Origin: Tenrec ecaudatus
Lineage: Eukaryota > Chordata > Mammalia > Afrosoricida > Tenrecidae
Assembly (NCBI RefSeq): GCF_050624435.1
Contig: NC_134546.1
Location: forward strand, 41,371,501-41,435,500
Length of the DNA: 64,000 nucleotides
Direction of reading: 5' to 3'
Position 1 is the first letter of the stretch; the number at the start of each line of letters is the position of its first letter. Shown here piece by piece: positions 45,336 through 56,570 of this stretch. The position numbers and the translations under genes are program-made. The notes under the pieces are model-generated. The model was not told the DNA's origin. It searched no databases and saw nothing but the letters and a program-made list of their open reading frames with translations.

Positions 45336-45625
45336 ACATACTTCCACATATTAATGACACATATTTTTGGAGTGAGATTGTTGACTACATCTCAGTTGCT
45401 CCTTTCACGGTAACTGTGAAATGTTTTCTCTAAGATCTTTTTCCTGGCCTGCCTGTAATTTTCTGCTTCCCACAGGAGGGTCAGAGTTCCAGGTCAGGCA
45501 TGACTGGGGCCTCCTTTCTTATATTAATATATTCTTATTAGTGTTTTTCCTCATCAGCTCTTGCTTTCTGCATCTTCAAATGCTCCAAGTTCATTATAAG
45601 AATTGTAGTACTGAGGATGTTTTGT

Positions 45626-45793
45626 TGTTGTTGTTGTGTGCTGTTGACTCTAAGTCACTGTGACCCTACATGACAGAGTTCTTGGCTGAAATATTTAGAG
45701 GAGCACATCAACCGGTATTTTCTCCCATGGTATCAGTTCAAACCACTGACCTTTCGGTTAGCAGTTAAGTTCTTAACCATTTTGCCATCAGGA
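45626..45793 (-). repeat. AfroSINE, old subfamily
   Basis: Begins with a (GTT)n tail at about 45623-45637; GACCTTTCGGTTAGCAGTTA and CCATTTTGCCATCAGG mark the inverted head. Confidence 0.7.
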
Positions 45794-45924
45794 TCTGCGT
45801 CATACACAGAGCTCTGCCACTGGAAAAATGTTACCCCAAAGGGTTCCTTTCATTGGGTAAGGTCCTGGATATAGTGGTCACCTCTCGTTTTGCCTACCCA
45901 GTACCTCCTTTAACATTTCTGGAT

Positions 45925-46112
45925 GGTTCAGGCAGCACACCCCAATGCTAACTGAAAGGTTGGAGGTGGAAGTCTACTCAGAGGCATGTAGAAGAAAGGC
46001 CTGGTGATCTATTTACATAAAAACCAGCTACTGAAAACCCTATGGAACACAAGTCTGTTATGAGACACACGGGGTCTCCATGAGTCGGAATCAGCTCAAC
46101 AGCAACTGGTGT
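45925..46112 (+). repeat. AfroSINE, old subfamily
   Basis: GCTACTGAAAACCCTATGGA and CCATGAGTCGGAATCAGCTC followed by AACAGCAACTGG. Confidence 0.65.
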
Positions 46113-46148
46113 TTTCTTTTGCTCAGTAGCCCTTTCATTTGATAACAA

Positions 46149-46352
46149 GGGACCCTGGTGGTGCTGCAGGTTAAGCATTGCTTGGCTTGCTAACCGAAAG
46201 TTGGCGGTTCAAACTTACCAGCTGTTATTCAGGAAAGATGAGACTGACCGCTCCCATAAAGACGTATGGTCTCAGAAATGCTGAACAAGTTGAAGCCCTG
46301 TAGAGGCCCAGATGAGTGAATAGGCATTGAGTCAATGGTGGGGTATTTGGCT
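46149..46352 (+). repeat. AfroSINE
   Basis: GGGACCCTGGTGGTGCTGCA head, GCTAACCGAAAGTTGGCGGT box region. Confidence 0.8.
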
Positions 46353-47018
46353 TCGGATTTTCATTTGCTAACAGTGCTGTGCTTACCTTTGGGATGAGAT
46401 TTCTATCCGCTCATCAATATGCTTCCATTAGCCATTGACCTAAGTGTTCCTTGCTCCACCCCTCACCCCACCCCCAACTGCAGGGGCGGTAGAGATTTTC
46501 TCTATAGGAAACTGAGTCTTCAAGGGAATGAATCGTGGACAGAAAAGTGGCCAAAGTTGAGTCTGTCTGTGAGATTCTGATGCAAATTCTTAGAGCCGCT
46601 CTTTTCCTGTCCCTTTTGAGGACTGCTTGTTCAGCTAGTCCTTCAATTCTAGGACTTCACCCAATGTTCTAGCCTCCCAATAAATTCATACTATTGTTTC
46701 CACCTATTTTTCAGAGTCAGTTTCAGTTGCTTACACACCAAGAGCTCTACTCAAATGTCTCGTTGTTTTAACACACACCATCTTTTCTGTTGTTTGCCCC
46801 TTCTTGCACTTCTGTTAGGAAGCACATTGATGTCCCGATTGGGGTTTGAGCAAGCTCATGCCTTCACTGGCTTTTGGGATGCCATTCAAGAAACTGATGA
46901 ATGTAATAAGAGTAATTGCCCTCAGACCCTAACAAGAGGCCCTGGAGAAGACGGTAAGGGAACTTGTCCGAGAATGGGGCTCAGTAATGCAGAATGCCCC
47001 TTCCTGAAGTGGTGGCAA
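46353..47018. other. no recognised gene
   Basis: A 96-codon plus frame at 46755-47045 ends in the tandem duplication below; no domain recognised. Confidence 0.35.
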
Positions 47019-47118
47019 ACTTTCAGAGAGAGGGTGGAATGGTGAACCTAGACATGGTTGAACTTGGAGCAGACTTTCAGAGAGAGGGTGGAATGGTGAA
47101 CCTAGACATGGTTGAACT
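47019..47118 (+). repeat. 54-bp tandem duplication
   Basis: Unit starts ACTTTCAGAGAGAGGGTGGA at 47019 and again at 47073; the two copies match over about 46 bp without a difference, indicating a young duplication. Confidence 0.9.
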
Positions 47119-48291
47119 CGGGCCTTTGGAGCTCCCAACATCAGCAGAGATCTTTCCCTCAGGCTGGGCATAAAAGTACAGAAGTATCAGACTTCAAAGA
47201 TCGATCATGAACTGCTACAAGTACAGGGACCATGACTGATAGCAGGGCACAAATCCTTTGGGTTTCTTGAGCACCAGAGATACTTTTTGGGTTCCAGAGT
47301 GACCCTGACATTGAAGTTCTTGGAAATCTAAGAGGGTGAGAATGCAGAGTGAAAGTGAATTTGCTTTAATGAAAATAAAAAAATAGATATATTTTTTACG
47401 TGTCTCTTCTAAAATTGAAATTCATGATGGCTTTAAATTCAAGAACTAAAAAAGTTCAGTCTTAAATTAATAAGAGTGTTTTAAATGCCGACGCTGTTCG
47501 TCTGCGGGCAAAATAAAGATGTATGTGGTCCTTCTTGAATTTGTAGGCATATACAACCTAGTCGGAGAGACAAGGCCCAACCAGCTTGGAAGACGGGGAT
47601 AACCATCAGCATTTGACACCAATTTTAGAGCCGCCACCTGAACTTAATCAGCACGGGAATGGCCTGGTCGACAAGCAGCATGAACCCAGGGTCTGTTGCG
47701 TTAAGAGAAAAACAGAAATGAAGAGGACAATAACAATAATAACTTAATGTCTTTTGCTTCAGACTTTTGGTGAGTCTGCAGGGTTGATTGTTTAAGAAAA
47801 GGAAGGAACAGCTTGTTCCTGCAGCTCGCCTCTTTCTGGGGAGCCCAGGCTTTGCCAGCCTGTGGTCTCAACAACCCATCTTTCAGAGGAGGGGGCCAGT
47901 GGGCTGGAGCAGCCTGCCAAAAATCAAGCAGGCCAGTAATGCGCTTCCAGAGGTTCCCTGCTCGTCCTTTTCCTCCGTCTTACCAAGTACACAGCGCGTG
48001 TTCAAGTCGGTGTCAGAGGAGCTTATGCTCCTTTTAAGCAACAAGACGCAGCAGGCAGAGGATTGCTCAGGGCTTAGGGGAGCGCAGAGTGGCTCTGTGT
48101 GTCAGAGACATGGACATCATTCTTGATGCCGTACCCCGTGCAAGGTTGTTTGAAAGCCAGCTTAAAAACAGTCAAGGTGCAGCCAAGTTAGAGTTCTTGG
48201 CTTCGATGTAGGCAGGGTGAAGGGATCAGATGGAGGCCCTTAGAAACGCAGGCTGTGAGGTTAGCGGGATAGGAAGGGATTGGATAGTCAT
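47119..48291. other. no recognised gene
   Basis: A 112-codon frame at 47788-48126 overlaps a 74-codon frame in another phase; neither resembles a protein I know. Confidence 0.35.
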
Positions 48292-48455
48292 GTTGTGTTG
48301 AGTCAATTCTGACACACAGCATCACTCTATGGCAGAGGAGCACCTCCATAGGGTTTTCTAGATAGAAATCTGATGAGAAAAGAGAGCCGGGACTTTTCTT
48401 CTTTGGAGTGACTCGTGGGTTGGAACTATCAACCTTTTGGGGAAAGAACCAAGTT
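48292..48455 (-). repeat. AfroSINE, old subfamily
   Basis: GAGTCAATTCTGACACACAG, CCATAGGGTTTTCTAG and TATCAACCTTTTGG in inverted order. Confidence 0.65.
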
Positions 48456-48539
48456 CCATTGTGCTATGCCTTGTCGTGTGGATTTATTGCCAGATGTTCA
48501 TGTTCAAGGCATTAAACTCCCTAAAGGATTTTAGGTTCA

Positions 48540-48655
48540 CCGAAAAACAAGACTCTGCCTCTGTAAAGAATTAGTCTCAGAAACCCACAGGACCAGTTCT
48601 ACCTTGTCTATAGAGTCTTTATGTATTGGAATTGATTCAACGGCAGTGAGTTTTG
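48540..48655 (+). repeat. AfroSINE, 3' part
   Basis: AGTCTCAGAAACCCACAGGA to GGAATTGATTCAACGGCAGT. Confidence 0.75.
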
Positions 48656-48705
48656 AGTGAATTCTCTTTATAGTTCCACACTTTTTTTCATCTACAGAAC
48701 ACTTT

Positions 48706-49080
48706 AAAAATCATTTTATTGGGGGCTCGTACAATGCTTATCACAATCCATCCATCCATCCATTGTGTCAAGCACATCTGTACATCTGTTGCCATCATCA
48801 TTCTCGAAACATTTGCTTTCTGCTTGAGCCCTTGGTATCAGCTCCTCATATTTTCCCCTCCCCCTTGGTCCCACCTCCCTCATGAACCCTTGATAATTTA
48901 TAAATTAGTATTATTTTGTCATATCTTACACTGCCCAATGTCTCCCTTCACCCACTTCTCTGTTGTCTGTCCCCCAGAGAGGAGGCCATATGTAGATCCT
49001 TGTAATCAGTTCCCTCCTTCTACCCCACTTTTGCTCCACCCCTCCCGGTATCGTCAGTCTCACCACTGGTTCTTCACAGA
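48706..49080 (-). mobile_element. L1 3' end, 5'-truncated
   Basis: AATCATTTTATTGGGGGCTC at the left and the usual block order to TCTCACCACTGGTTCTTCAC. A 273-codon open frame (48719-49540) starts inside this inverted L1 and is not a gene. Confidence 0.85.
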
Positions 49081-49767
49081 ACACCTGTTCAGACCCTCAA
49101 ACACTTGCAGTTTGACCTGGGGCTGCTCATGGCCCTACCTCAACCTTTTTAGAGGGTGTCACATGAACTCTGTATGTAACTGTATCTTAGACCAAGGTTG
49201 TGGAGTCTTGGCTGCACTTGTCATCCTTCTTCTCCAGTGCTCCCTCCCTCCCTCCTCCCTCCACTTTTCACAGCTTGCAAACCTCAAGGGCGTGCAGTTG
49301 GGTCCGGCTGAGATGAGTTTGTATTTGTCGAGTGTATCTGAGGAAGAGGCCTTGGGTCATTGTCATGGAAATTCTGATAATCCTGACAGGGTGCAGATGT
49401 GGACATCCAGGGTAAGCGGAGAGTCCTCCAGCTCACCAGCCGCAGCCATGCTCAGGGAAAACAGGATTGGCTTATTCTTTTCCTTAACCTTTACCGCCCA
49501 CCCCCACCAAAAAAGAAAACTCTCAAAATTTCAGTTATAAACACTCTGTGCTAACAATTTCTATTAATTGTCATCTGGGGTGAGATTAAGACTCTGAAAG
49601 GGCTGGGTGAATCCTTGGTAGGACTTGGACAAAGAGCCCAGTCCGGCATATCACATAGAGCTGCTCTCATTTCTGTTTATGAGCCAACCCCCTTCTCGGC
49701 TCCCCTTTCCTCCTGCTACACCCATAAAAGGGGGTTTCAAAAGTTTGAGGAAACAAGTCATTATTTT
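49081..49767. other. no recognised gene
   Basis: Intergenic sequence; nothing named. Confidence 0.4.
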
Positions 49768-49803
49768 ATTTATTTATTTTTATAAACATTTTATTAGGGG
49801 CTG
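49768..49803 (-). mobile_element. minimal L1 insertion, 36 bp, with 14-bp TSD
   Basis: Only an inverted A-tail (T-rich ATTTATTTATTTTTATAAAC) and the last bases CATTTTATTAGGGGCT of the L1. Exact duplicates CAAGTCATTATTTT at 49754-49767 and 49804-49817 prove it is an insertion. Confidence 0.85.
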
Positions 49804-50179
49804 CAAGTCATTATTTTTAAATTCTATTTTCCCTTGATCTCTTTGGAGCTCACTTGAAACATAGAAGATGGGTTCCTCAAAGGCAAGGGGAATTTCCAGT
49901 TCTCTTAGTTACTTCATAAAAGCAAATTAGTAATAATAATACTATCAGTTTAGTATCTGGTCAATTTAGACCCATGGCTAGCTCACATATGTTGGATTAG
50001 CATTGTGATCTATAACTTCCAGTCGCTGGTTTTTCAGAAGTACATCACTAAGATCACTAAGCCTATCGGTACTACTCAGACTCAAGGCAGTTAGAAGGGA
50101 TTCAGTAATGTCGGGTCCACCACCTGTGCGTCAACTTGTACTGCAGTGGTTGTGTGTTGCCGTGATGCTGAAAGGTATG

Positions 50180-50985
50180 TCACTACTATTCCACCTACCC
50201 CAACTCAACATTTTTATTAGCACCCAATTTCCATATCATACCATGCAACAGGTCAATTGTTCAATCATATCAAGGAGAATTGTACAGTCATCACCACATC
50301 AATTTTAGAGCATCCCCCACCGCATGTTTAAATCTCCTTTAAAATGAGTTGTGCAATCGCAATCTCTTCTAGTGTTCCCTCCCCTCTCCCCGCTTCATTA
50401 TTTATTCCTGAAATCCCTTTTCCCTCCCTATTACCCACCCCCTCCCTTGCATTCCCTATCTGCCTTTGTGTCAGTTATGATCACTATGTATCCACTCCTC
50501 CTGTGCTTCACAGCTGGGAGACCCTACAGAAAACAATAAAAATAAAATTGCACTAAGATGCCAAGGATACAATCATAATAGTATGAAGACAAAAATACAA
50601 TAATGTGTAAGAAGGAAAAGACCCCCATCAACATTCAAAAATCCAGGGAAGAAATCCCTGGAACAAGTAAGAAATACTTTCACCCAGAACAAATTCAGGT
50701 CGGGTCTACAGTGTGGTCAACTGGCCAAGTATCGAGTTCGATCCAGCAGCATCAAGATGACAATGGTCTCGGCCTGATATCAAGGCTGTTTGAGACTCTT
50801 ACCTGTGCTAGAGTGGACCTGCCAGTGGCTCAGTCTGAGTAGCTACTCTGCAGATGGGTTTTGGGATCCCACCATCCCCCATAACCCTCCCAAATTGGGT
50901 GTTCGTAATTTTAGCTCTGATGCTTTTTGCTTCACTTTGTAATGGTCATTTTTTGGATCATACAAGCTGGTGTGTTTCTTCCAGG
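50180..50985 (-). mobile_element. older L1 3'-UTR copy
   Basis: Same block order as 10946-11760: TTTTTATTAGCACCCAATTT, GTACAGTCATCACCACATCA, pyrimidine tract, A-rich block at 50521-50680, then TCATACAAGCTGGTGTGTTT. Confidence 0.65.
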
Positions 50986-52836
50986 AAAGAAAGAAAAGAT
51001 CAAAGTGGATGTCAGACGAGACTCTGAAGCTTGCTTTTAATTATAGAGTAGCTAAGACAAATGTATGAAACGATGACGTCAAAGAGCTGAAAGGACAGCC
51101 CCAGAAAACTAAGCCAAATATTATAATAAAATTATAGACCTAGAGTTAAAAAAATAAACCAAACAACACATAGCATATCATAAACTGAAAGAACTCAAGA
51201 AAAAACTCAAGGCTTGAGTTGTAATATTATAAGATTCCATGAGTAAAATATTGAATGATGCAGGAAGCAGCAAAAGAAGATGGAAAGAATGCACAGTCAC
51301 GGTGCCAAAAAGAACTAGTCAACATTCCATCATTTTAAGAGGTAGCATATAAGCACGAACCAATTGGACTGAAAGAAGAAGTCCAAGGTTCACTGAAGGA
51401 TTTAACCAAAGCAAGGCTCCCGACACTGATGAATATCAACGGAAATGTTTCAACAAGTTGATAAAGCACTGACTCATCTATGCCAAGAAATCTAGAAGAC
51501 ACAGGTACTTGGGCAACTTCCTGGATCCATGTTTGTACCCCAGAAAGATGACTCAAGAGAATTCTTGAACTAGCGAACAATATCATTAATATGACATCTA
51601 AGTAAACTTTGCTGAAGATCATCCAACAACTATGACACCACCATGTTGACAGGGCGCTGCCATAGGCTGAGGTCCGATTCAAAAAAAGACGTGGGACTTT
51701 ACTTATGTTAGATGGATCTTGCGTGAAAGTAGAGAATATCAGAAAGATGTTTACTTGGATTTCATTGACTGTGCAAAGCGTTCGACTGTGGGGTCATAAC
51801 AAACTATGAATAACCTTGAGAAGAGGGGGAGCTGCTGAACACTTCATTGTGCTCATGCCGAATTTGTACATGAATCAAGAGGCAGTTGTACCAACAGAAT
51901 AAGGGAATACTGCATATTTTTAAATCAGGAAAGGTCTGCATCTGCTTACCAAACTTATTCAATCTGTATGCTGAGCAAATAATCAGGAAAGATGAATTAT
52001 ATGAAGAAGAATATGGGATCAGGATTGGATGAAGGTTTTTTTTACAATCTGTGCTGTGCAGATGACACACCTCACTTACTGAAAATGAGGAAGACTTGAA
52101 GCACTTGGTGATGAAGCTCAAGAATTGCAATCTTCAGAAGGGATTGCAACTCAATGTAAAGAAAACAAAAATCTTTACAACTGGAGCAATAGGTTACATC
52201 ATAATAAATAGACAAAAGATTGAAGTTGTCAAGGATTTTGTCTTGGTTGGATTCACAATCAATGCTCACGGAAGCAGCAGTCAAGAGATCAAACAATGCA
52301 TTGCATTAGGTAATCTGCTGCACAATATCTCTTTAATGTGTTTAAAAGCGAGGATGTTACTTTGAGGAGTAAGGTGTATCATATCCAAGCCAAAATATTT
52401 TCAATCACCTCATATGCATGTGAAAGGCGGACACATTGGCCAAGGAAGACCAAAGGAAAACACATGCACTTGAACTGTGGTGTTGTCGAAGAGTGTTGAA
52501 AGTGCCATGGATTGCCAAAAGAACAAACAATTCTGTTTTAGAAGAAATGCAGTCAGAGTGCTTCTTAGAGGCAAGGACCGGGAGCGTTGGTCTCACATAC
52601 TTTGGACATGTTGCCAGGAGAGACGAGTCCCTGGAGAAGGACCTCATGCCTGGTAAAGTGGAGGGGCAGCAAACAAGAGGAAGGCCCTCAGCGAGCTGAG
52701 ATAGATTGACATAGTGACTGCAACAGCGGGCTCCAGCATCAGAACAATTGTGAGGATGGTGCAGAATGGCAGGGTTTCCTTCTGTCGTACTTAGGGGTGC
52801 TAAGAGTCAGAAGGGCCTTGATGGCGCCAAGCAATA
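50986..52836 (+). mobile_element. RTE (BovB-like) LINE: linker, reverse transcriptase and 3' end, decayed
   Basis: Longest RTE copy. Reading with many frame breaks: the endonuclease-RT linker (SKWMSDETLKLAF near 51000); the reverse transcriptase N-terminal part (KARLP..ININGN near 51412); catalytic-site region CAVQMTH near 52055-52080 where a Tyr-Ala-Asp-Asp-type motif is expected; LKLNIQKTKI-like residues (LQLNVKKTKIF, 52145-52177); the C-terminal ITSYACER, ALELWCCRRVLKVPW and YFGHVARRDESLEKDLMPGKVEG (52405-52670); and the 3' UTR ending GTCAGAAGGGCCTTGATGGC. It made reverse transcriptase for its own mobilisation and, by family knowledge, for AfroSINEs. Multiple stops and frameshifts make it dead. 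Confidence 0.85.
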
Positions 52837-53261
52837 ACAATCTTGTTGGATGGTTGAATGGCGAGGTGGGCAAGGACACTTCTGGTGGTGAGAGAGAGCC
52901 ACTGAAAGTACAAATGAGAGGAGGAAAGACATGCGCCTGTTGTCCAGATACGAGAACAGGACATAGAAAGCATTGAGGCAGGTGGGCGGGGAAAGAATGT
53001 CTTACCTGCATGCAATCAAGTTTCTTGGGTATGATTTGATTTAATGAAGACCAGGAGAATGAAGTACATGGAGAGTTCATGGAGAGTTCGAGCTGGAGAC
53101 GGGTTGGAAGTAGGTGAAAAACAAGGAGTATGAACTTGTCTCCTTGACAAAGTGCAACTTGGAGAAGGTTAGACTCAGTTTACCTACAAGAGACCCGTTC
53201 ACCTGGCCAGGAAGAGCAGAGCCAGGAGCAAGATTCAAATACCTGAAGTCATTAGCCTTTT
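52837..53261. other. no recognised feature
   Basis: Intergenic spacer between the RTE and L1M fragments. Confidence 0.4.
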
Positions 53262-53372
53262 AGAATGTTCATAGCAGCAATAATAATAATAATAACCCAA
53301 AGTGACAATAACCCAATTACCCCCCCACCAGGGGAATGGGTAAATAAATTTGGTATATCCATACCATGAAAC
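53262..53372 (+). mobile_element. old L1 ORF2/3' fragment
   Basis: GTTCATAGCAGCAATAATAA, ACCAGGGGAATGGGTAAATA and TTGGTATATCCATACCATGA follow the 3' end of L1 ORF2. Confidence 0.6.
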
Positions 53373-53374
53373 GA

Positions 53375-53562
53375 ATCACTCATTGCCATCAAGTCAAGTC
53401 TAACTCATAGCAACCCTATAGGACAGAGAAAACTCCCCCTTGTGAATTTCTGAGAATATATGTGTGTAGAAAACCTCATCTTTCTCCTGTGGAGTGGCAG
53501 GTGGATTTGAACTGTTAACCGTATGGTTAGCAGTCAAATGTGTAACCCATTATGCCATGCAG
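53375..53562 (-). repeat. AfroSINE
   Basis: CACTCATTGCCATCAAGTCA at the inverted tail and CCCATTATGCCATGCAG at the inverted head. Confidence 0.85.
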
Positions 53563-53582
53563 TTTCACATTAATCAATAAAA

Positions 53583-54442
53583 GACCATTTCAAGATCTAT
53601 CTTGAAGTACAATACTTTTTGTGGTCGTATAATACCTTTATACCTACAAGGAAGTTCAGTTAATACAATTATTCAAATTTATGCACCAAACTACTAAAAC
53701 TAGTGATGAAGAAGCTGAAGAATTCTTCTAATATCTTCAGTCTGAAATTGATCAAACATGCAATCAGGATGCCGTGGTCATTTTTGCTGATTGGAATGCA
53801 AAAGTCGGAAACAAAGGGGAAAGAACAGGAGTCGGGAAATATGGCCTTAGTGAGAGAAATGAAGCTGGAGCTCAAGTGACAGAATTTTGCAATATTAATG
53901 GCTTCTTTATTGAAGACGTCTTCAACCAAGGAGATAAACGGTGTCTAACCATGGTGCCATAAACAAGAAGTTCCCTAGAGGGCCACACTGGAATAAAATT
54001 GACCACATTTGTGGGAAGAGATGATAGAGAAGTCCGATATCCGTAGCCTAAATGAGGCCAGGAGCCGACTGTGGAGCAGAACGCCAAGTGCTCATTTGCA
54101 CCAACAGAGTGCAGAAAACACGGAACAATACTATTAATGTCAAATGCAAGTAAAACTTTGCTGCCGATAATTGAATCAGAGTTGCAGAAGTACACGGGCA
54201 GGGATGATACCGCCTGGCGTACTGAAATCAAGGAGGATATTTGAAGCACCTGATGATTAAGAGCCAGGACCCCCATCTTCAGTATGGATTACAAATCAAT
54301 GTTGAACAAACGTCTCCATGTGGATGAGTGGACAGCATTATAAGTGGACAAAACGATCGAGGCTGTCATGGATTTCATTTTGCTCAGATCCCAACCAATG
54401 CTCAAGGTTTACTGTGATTGAAGGCACCTGGCAACAACAACA
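53583..54442 (+). mobile_element. RTE LINE: endonuclease domain fragment joined to 3' end
   Basis: The apurinic/apyrimidinic-type endonuclease domain is recognisable: FADWNAKVG, GKYGLSERNEAGAQVTEFC and DVFNQGDKR at 53780-53940, then GRPHWNKIDHI-like sequence with a frameshift. In active relatives the DWNAK segment belongs to the catalytic core. The reverse transcriptase is mostly deleted, and the copy ends in a short 3' region with GGCACCTGGCAACAACAACA. Internally deleted and inactive. Confidence 0.85.
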
Positions 54443-54605
54443 GCCACAACATACAATGAAGTATAATTCACCAAGGAAGAGGAATACAGTGCCGACACAT
54501 ACTATGACAGAAATTCACCTCGAGCACACGGCACATTTAAAAACCGTGCGTTACATGCCATGTGAATTACATTTCAACAAAACTAATAATGAAAAGAAAA
54601 GAACG
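54443..54605 (+). mobile_element. possible old L1 3' end
   Basis: TGTGAATTACATTTCAACAA resembles L1M termini; weak. Confidence 0.35.
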
Positions 54606-55084
54606 AAGCACTAGACCTAATAGGTGGAAAGTTTCCTGGACCACGGAGGAAAGACTCACAGGGTCCCAGAGGACAAGAACGAACCAACCGATCCCCAAAG
54701 GCACTTGCTCACATCATAAATAAGGTGCACCTGTGAACCAGGTCACAAGGCCGCAGGGTGGCCATCTCCCTTCTCTTTCCATTGATGACAAACCCGGCTG
54801 GCAGTGTGGGCAGGATCCTTTGGATTCTTCTCAGGGCTCTGTAAGTGCCCCAGCTCCTTCCTGTTCCCTGCAGGCTAGTGAAGAAGCGCAGAGCAGGGCT
54901 CCGGCTCCACATGCCTCGGTGATCTTGATGAAACGTCTCTCTGGGACTTCACCAGCTCTTTCTGACAGCGCCTCTTTCCCCAGGACTTGCTCTCTGCTGG
55001 GAGAACATTTTGAGTGACAGACACTGTTCTGTTCTTAAAGCAGCCTTCCCCTAGGCTCTTATTCATTGTTGTTTTTCTGATCTT
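54606..55084. other. no recognised feature
   Basis: Intergenic sequence. Confidence 0.4.
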
Positions 55085-55362
55085 AGAGGGAGAGCATTCA
55101 GAATCTCTCCATTAAGTATGATGCTTGCTGTGGGTTGTCTTTAAAAATAGATACCCTTTATCAAGCTGAGCAGGACCTTTCTGTTCCTGGTTTGTTGAGT
55201 TATGTTGTTAAGAAAGGGCTTGAGATTCTGTCAAATGCTCTTTCTGCTTCTCTTAAGATTATTGTGTGGTTTTTGTCCTTTATTGTATTAACATGTAAAA
55301 TCCTGGACTTTGGGATGTTAAACCAACTTCACAACAACTCTTTTGGGTTTAAGCCTTTAGGA
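55085..55362 (-). mobile_element. L1 ORF2 fragment, inverted
   Basis: TTTATCAAGCTGAGCAGGAC, GTCAAATGCTCTTTCTGCTT and GGGATGTTAAACCAACTT match the inverted reverse transcriptase region of mammalian L1 ORF2. Short and broken. Confidence 0.75.
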
Positions 55363-55530
55363 CAGCAGTTCTCAACCTGTGGGTCCCAACCCCTTTGGAG
55401 GTCGCCCAATTCATCACAGTAGCAAATTACAGTGATGAAGTAGCAATGAAAATAAATGTATGGTTGGGGTCACCCCAACATGAGGAACTGTATGAAAGGG
55501 TCGTGGAATTAGGAAGGTTGAGAACCACTG
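55363..55530. mobile_element. SPIN-family hAT element with perfect 8-bp TSD
   Basis: 168 bp, CAGCAGTTCTCAACCTGTGG to GGAAGGTTGAGAACCACTG. CTTTAGGA at 55355-55362 is repeated exactly at 55531-55538, the 8-bp duplication expected of hAT transposition. Same orientation as the copy at 44228 and no transposase. Confidence 0.9.
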
Positions 55531-55538
55531 CTTTAGGA

Positions 55539-56419
55539 TTTGTAAAACTCAAAGAATTTTGGGAAAGCTTGGCTGCTGACTTCCGTCAATTTTTGGTATT
55601 TGTTTTTGAACAGGCTTAGCCTAAAGGTTACCATGTGTAAATCTCTTACTAAACCTGGCCCTGGGATTTACTTCTAGGAAAAACTAGGATCTGACAGCTA
55701 TGGATCCTTTGAGGGCCAATGAGATGAGTAGGTGTCTTGTCCAAGGGAGCAGAAGTGGAGTTAACAAAGCTAGATCTGGTGCAATGTTAAAGGTGCTAGA
55801 GTTAGAGACCATCCCTGGCCCAGTGCTCACGACTGCACATCAGTGGGGATCACAGGCAGGTGGGCAGAGATGCATCCTGGTCAGGGAAGAGGGTCACAGA
55901 AAGCAGCAGAGTTGAGCAGGAGCCACTTGTGAAGGTCAGGAAAGGTCAAAAGCTGTGATGTTTAGAGCTTCTAGATCACCTTCCCTGGATCTGGTCTCCC
56001 CACCTAGGTGCTCAACAATCTTTAGTGACACTGGGCTTCCCTCATAAACTTGTCCCTGGCTCCTGGGGTAACTTCATTCCAGAAATTGTCCCTGCTGCTA
56101 TTGTTGGCAGCTAGACTGGTTTGACATTCAGTCAAGAATTGGGTGGATGAAGATGTATTCTTGTAAGGCCCCCAATTTTTGCTGGTTAGATCTCTTGGAG
56201 ACCTAGGCGGTAGGGCCCTCCTGGGACCATCTGATAATGGATAGATTTAGAACAGAACCTATTTTCCTTGCTTAATTTAGTCCAAGGAGTCTCTTGGCCT
56301 GGGCCATTTCCTTTCCATAGAGTTCATGGGCAGGAGTCTTAAGAACTCATGTGAGTGCACTGTGAGGCAGTCGAGAGAGTCAGAGAAACAAATCTGAAGT
56401 TAGAGAGACAGGGACTGTT
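55539..56419. other. no recognised feature
   Basis: Intergenic sequence. Confidence 0.4.
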
Positions 56420-56570
56420 CTTGGTGCTGCCATGTGTTATTTCCTTAACTACTTTTAGCCTTAGTTTCCTTACATGCAAGATGGAAATACTGCATGTACT
56501 TCATCGTTTATATTTGAGATGATGCATATTGAGTCCCAACAGTGTCTGGCCTCTAGCAACTGATGCCATC
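56420..56570 (+). repeat. MIR SINE
   Basis: TTAGCCTTAGTTTCCTTACATGC in outline, then GATGGAAATACTGCATG and GTGTCTGGCC: the MIR core and 3' end. Confidence 0.65.

Noticed and set aside
48719..49540. 273-codon open frame, the longest in the window
   Set aside because: It begins inside an inverted L1 3' end and repeats the same residues as other inverted L1 copies; no domain, no codon signature.
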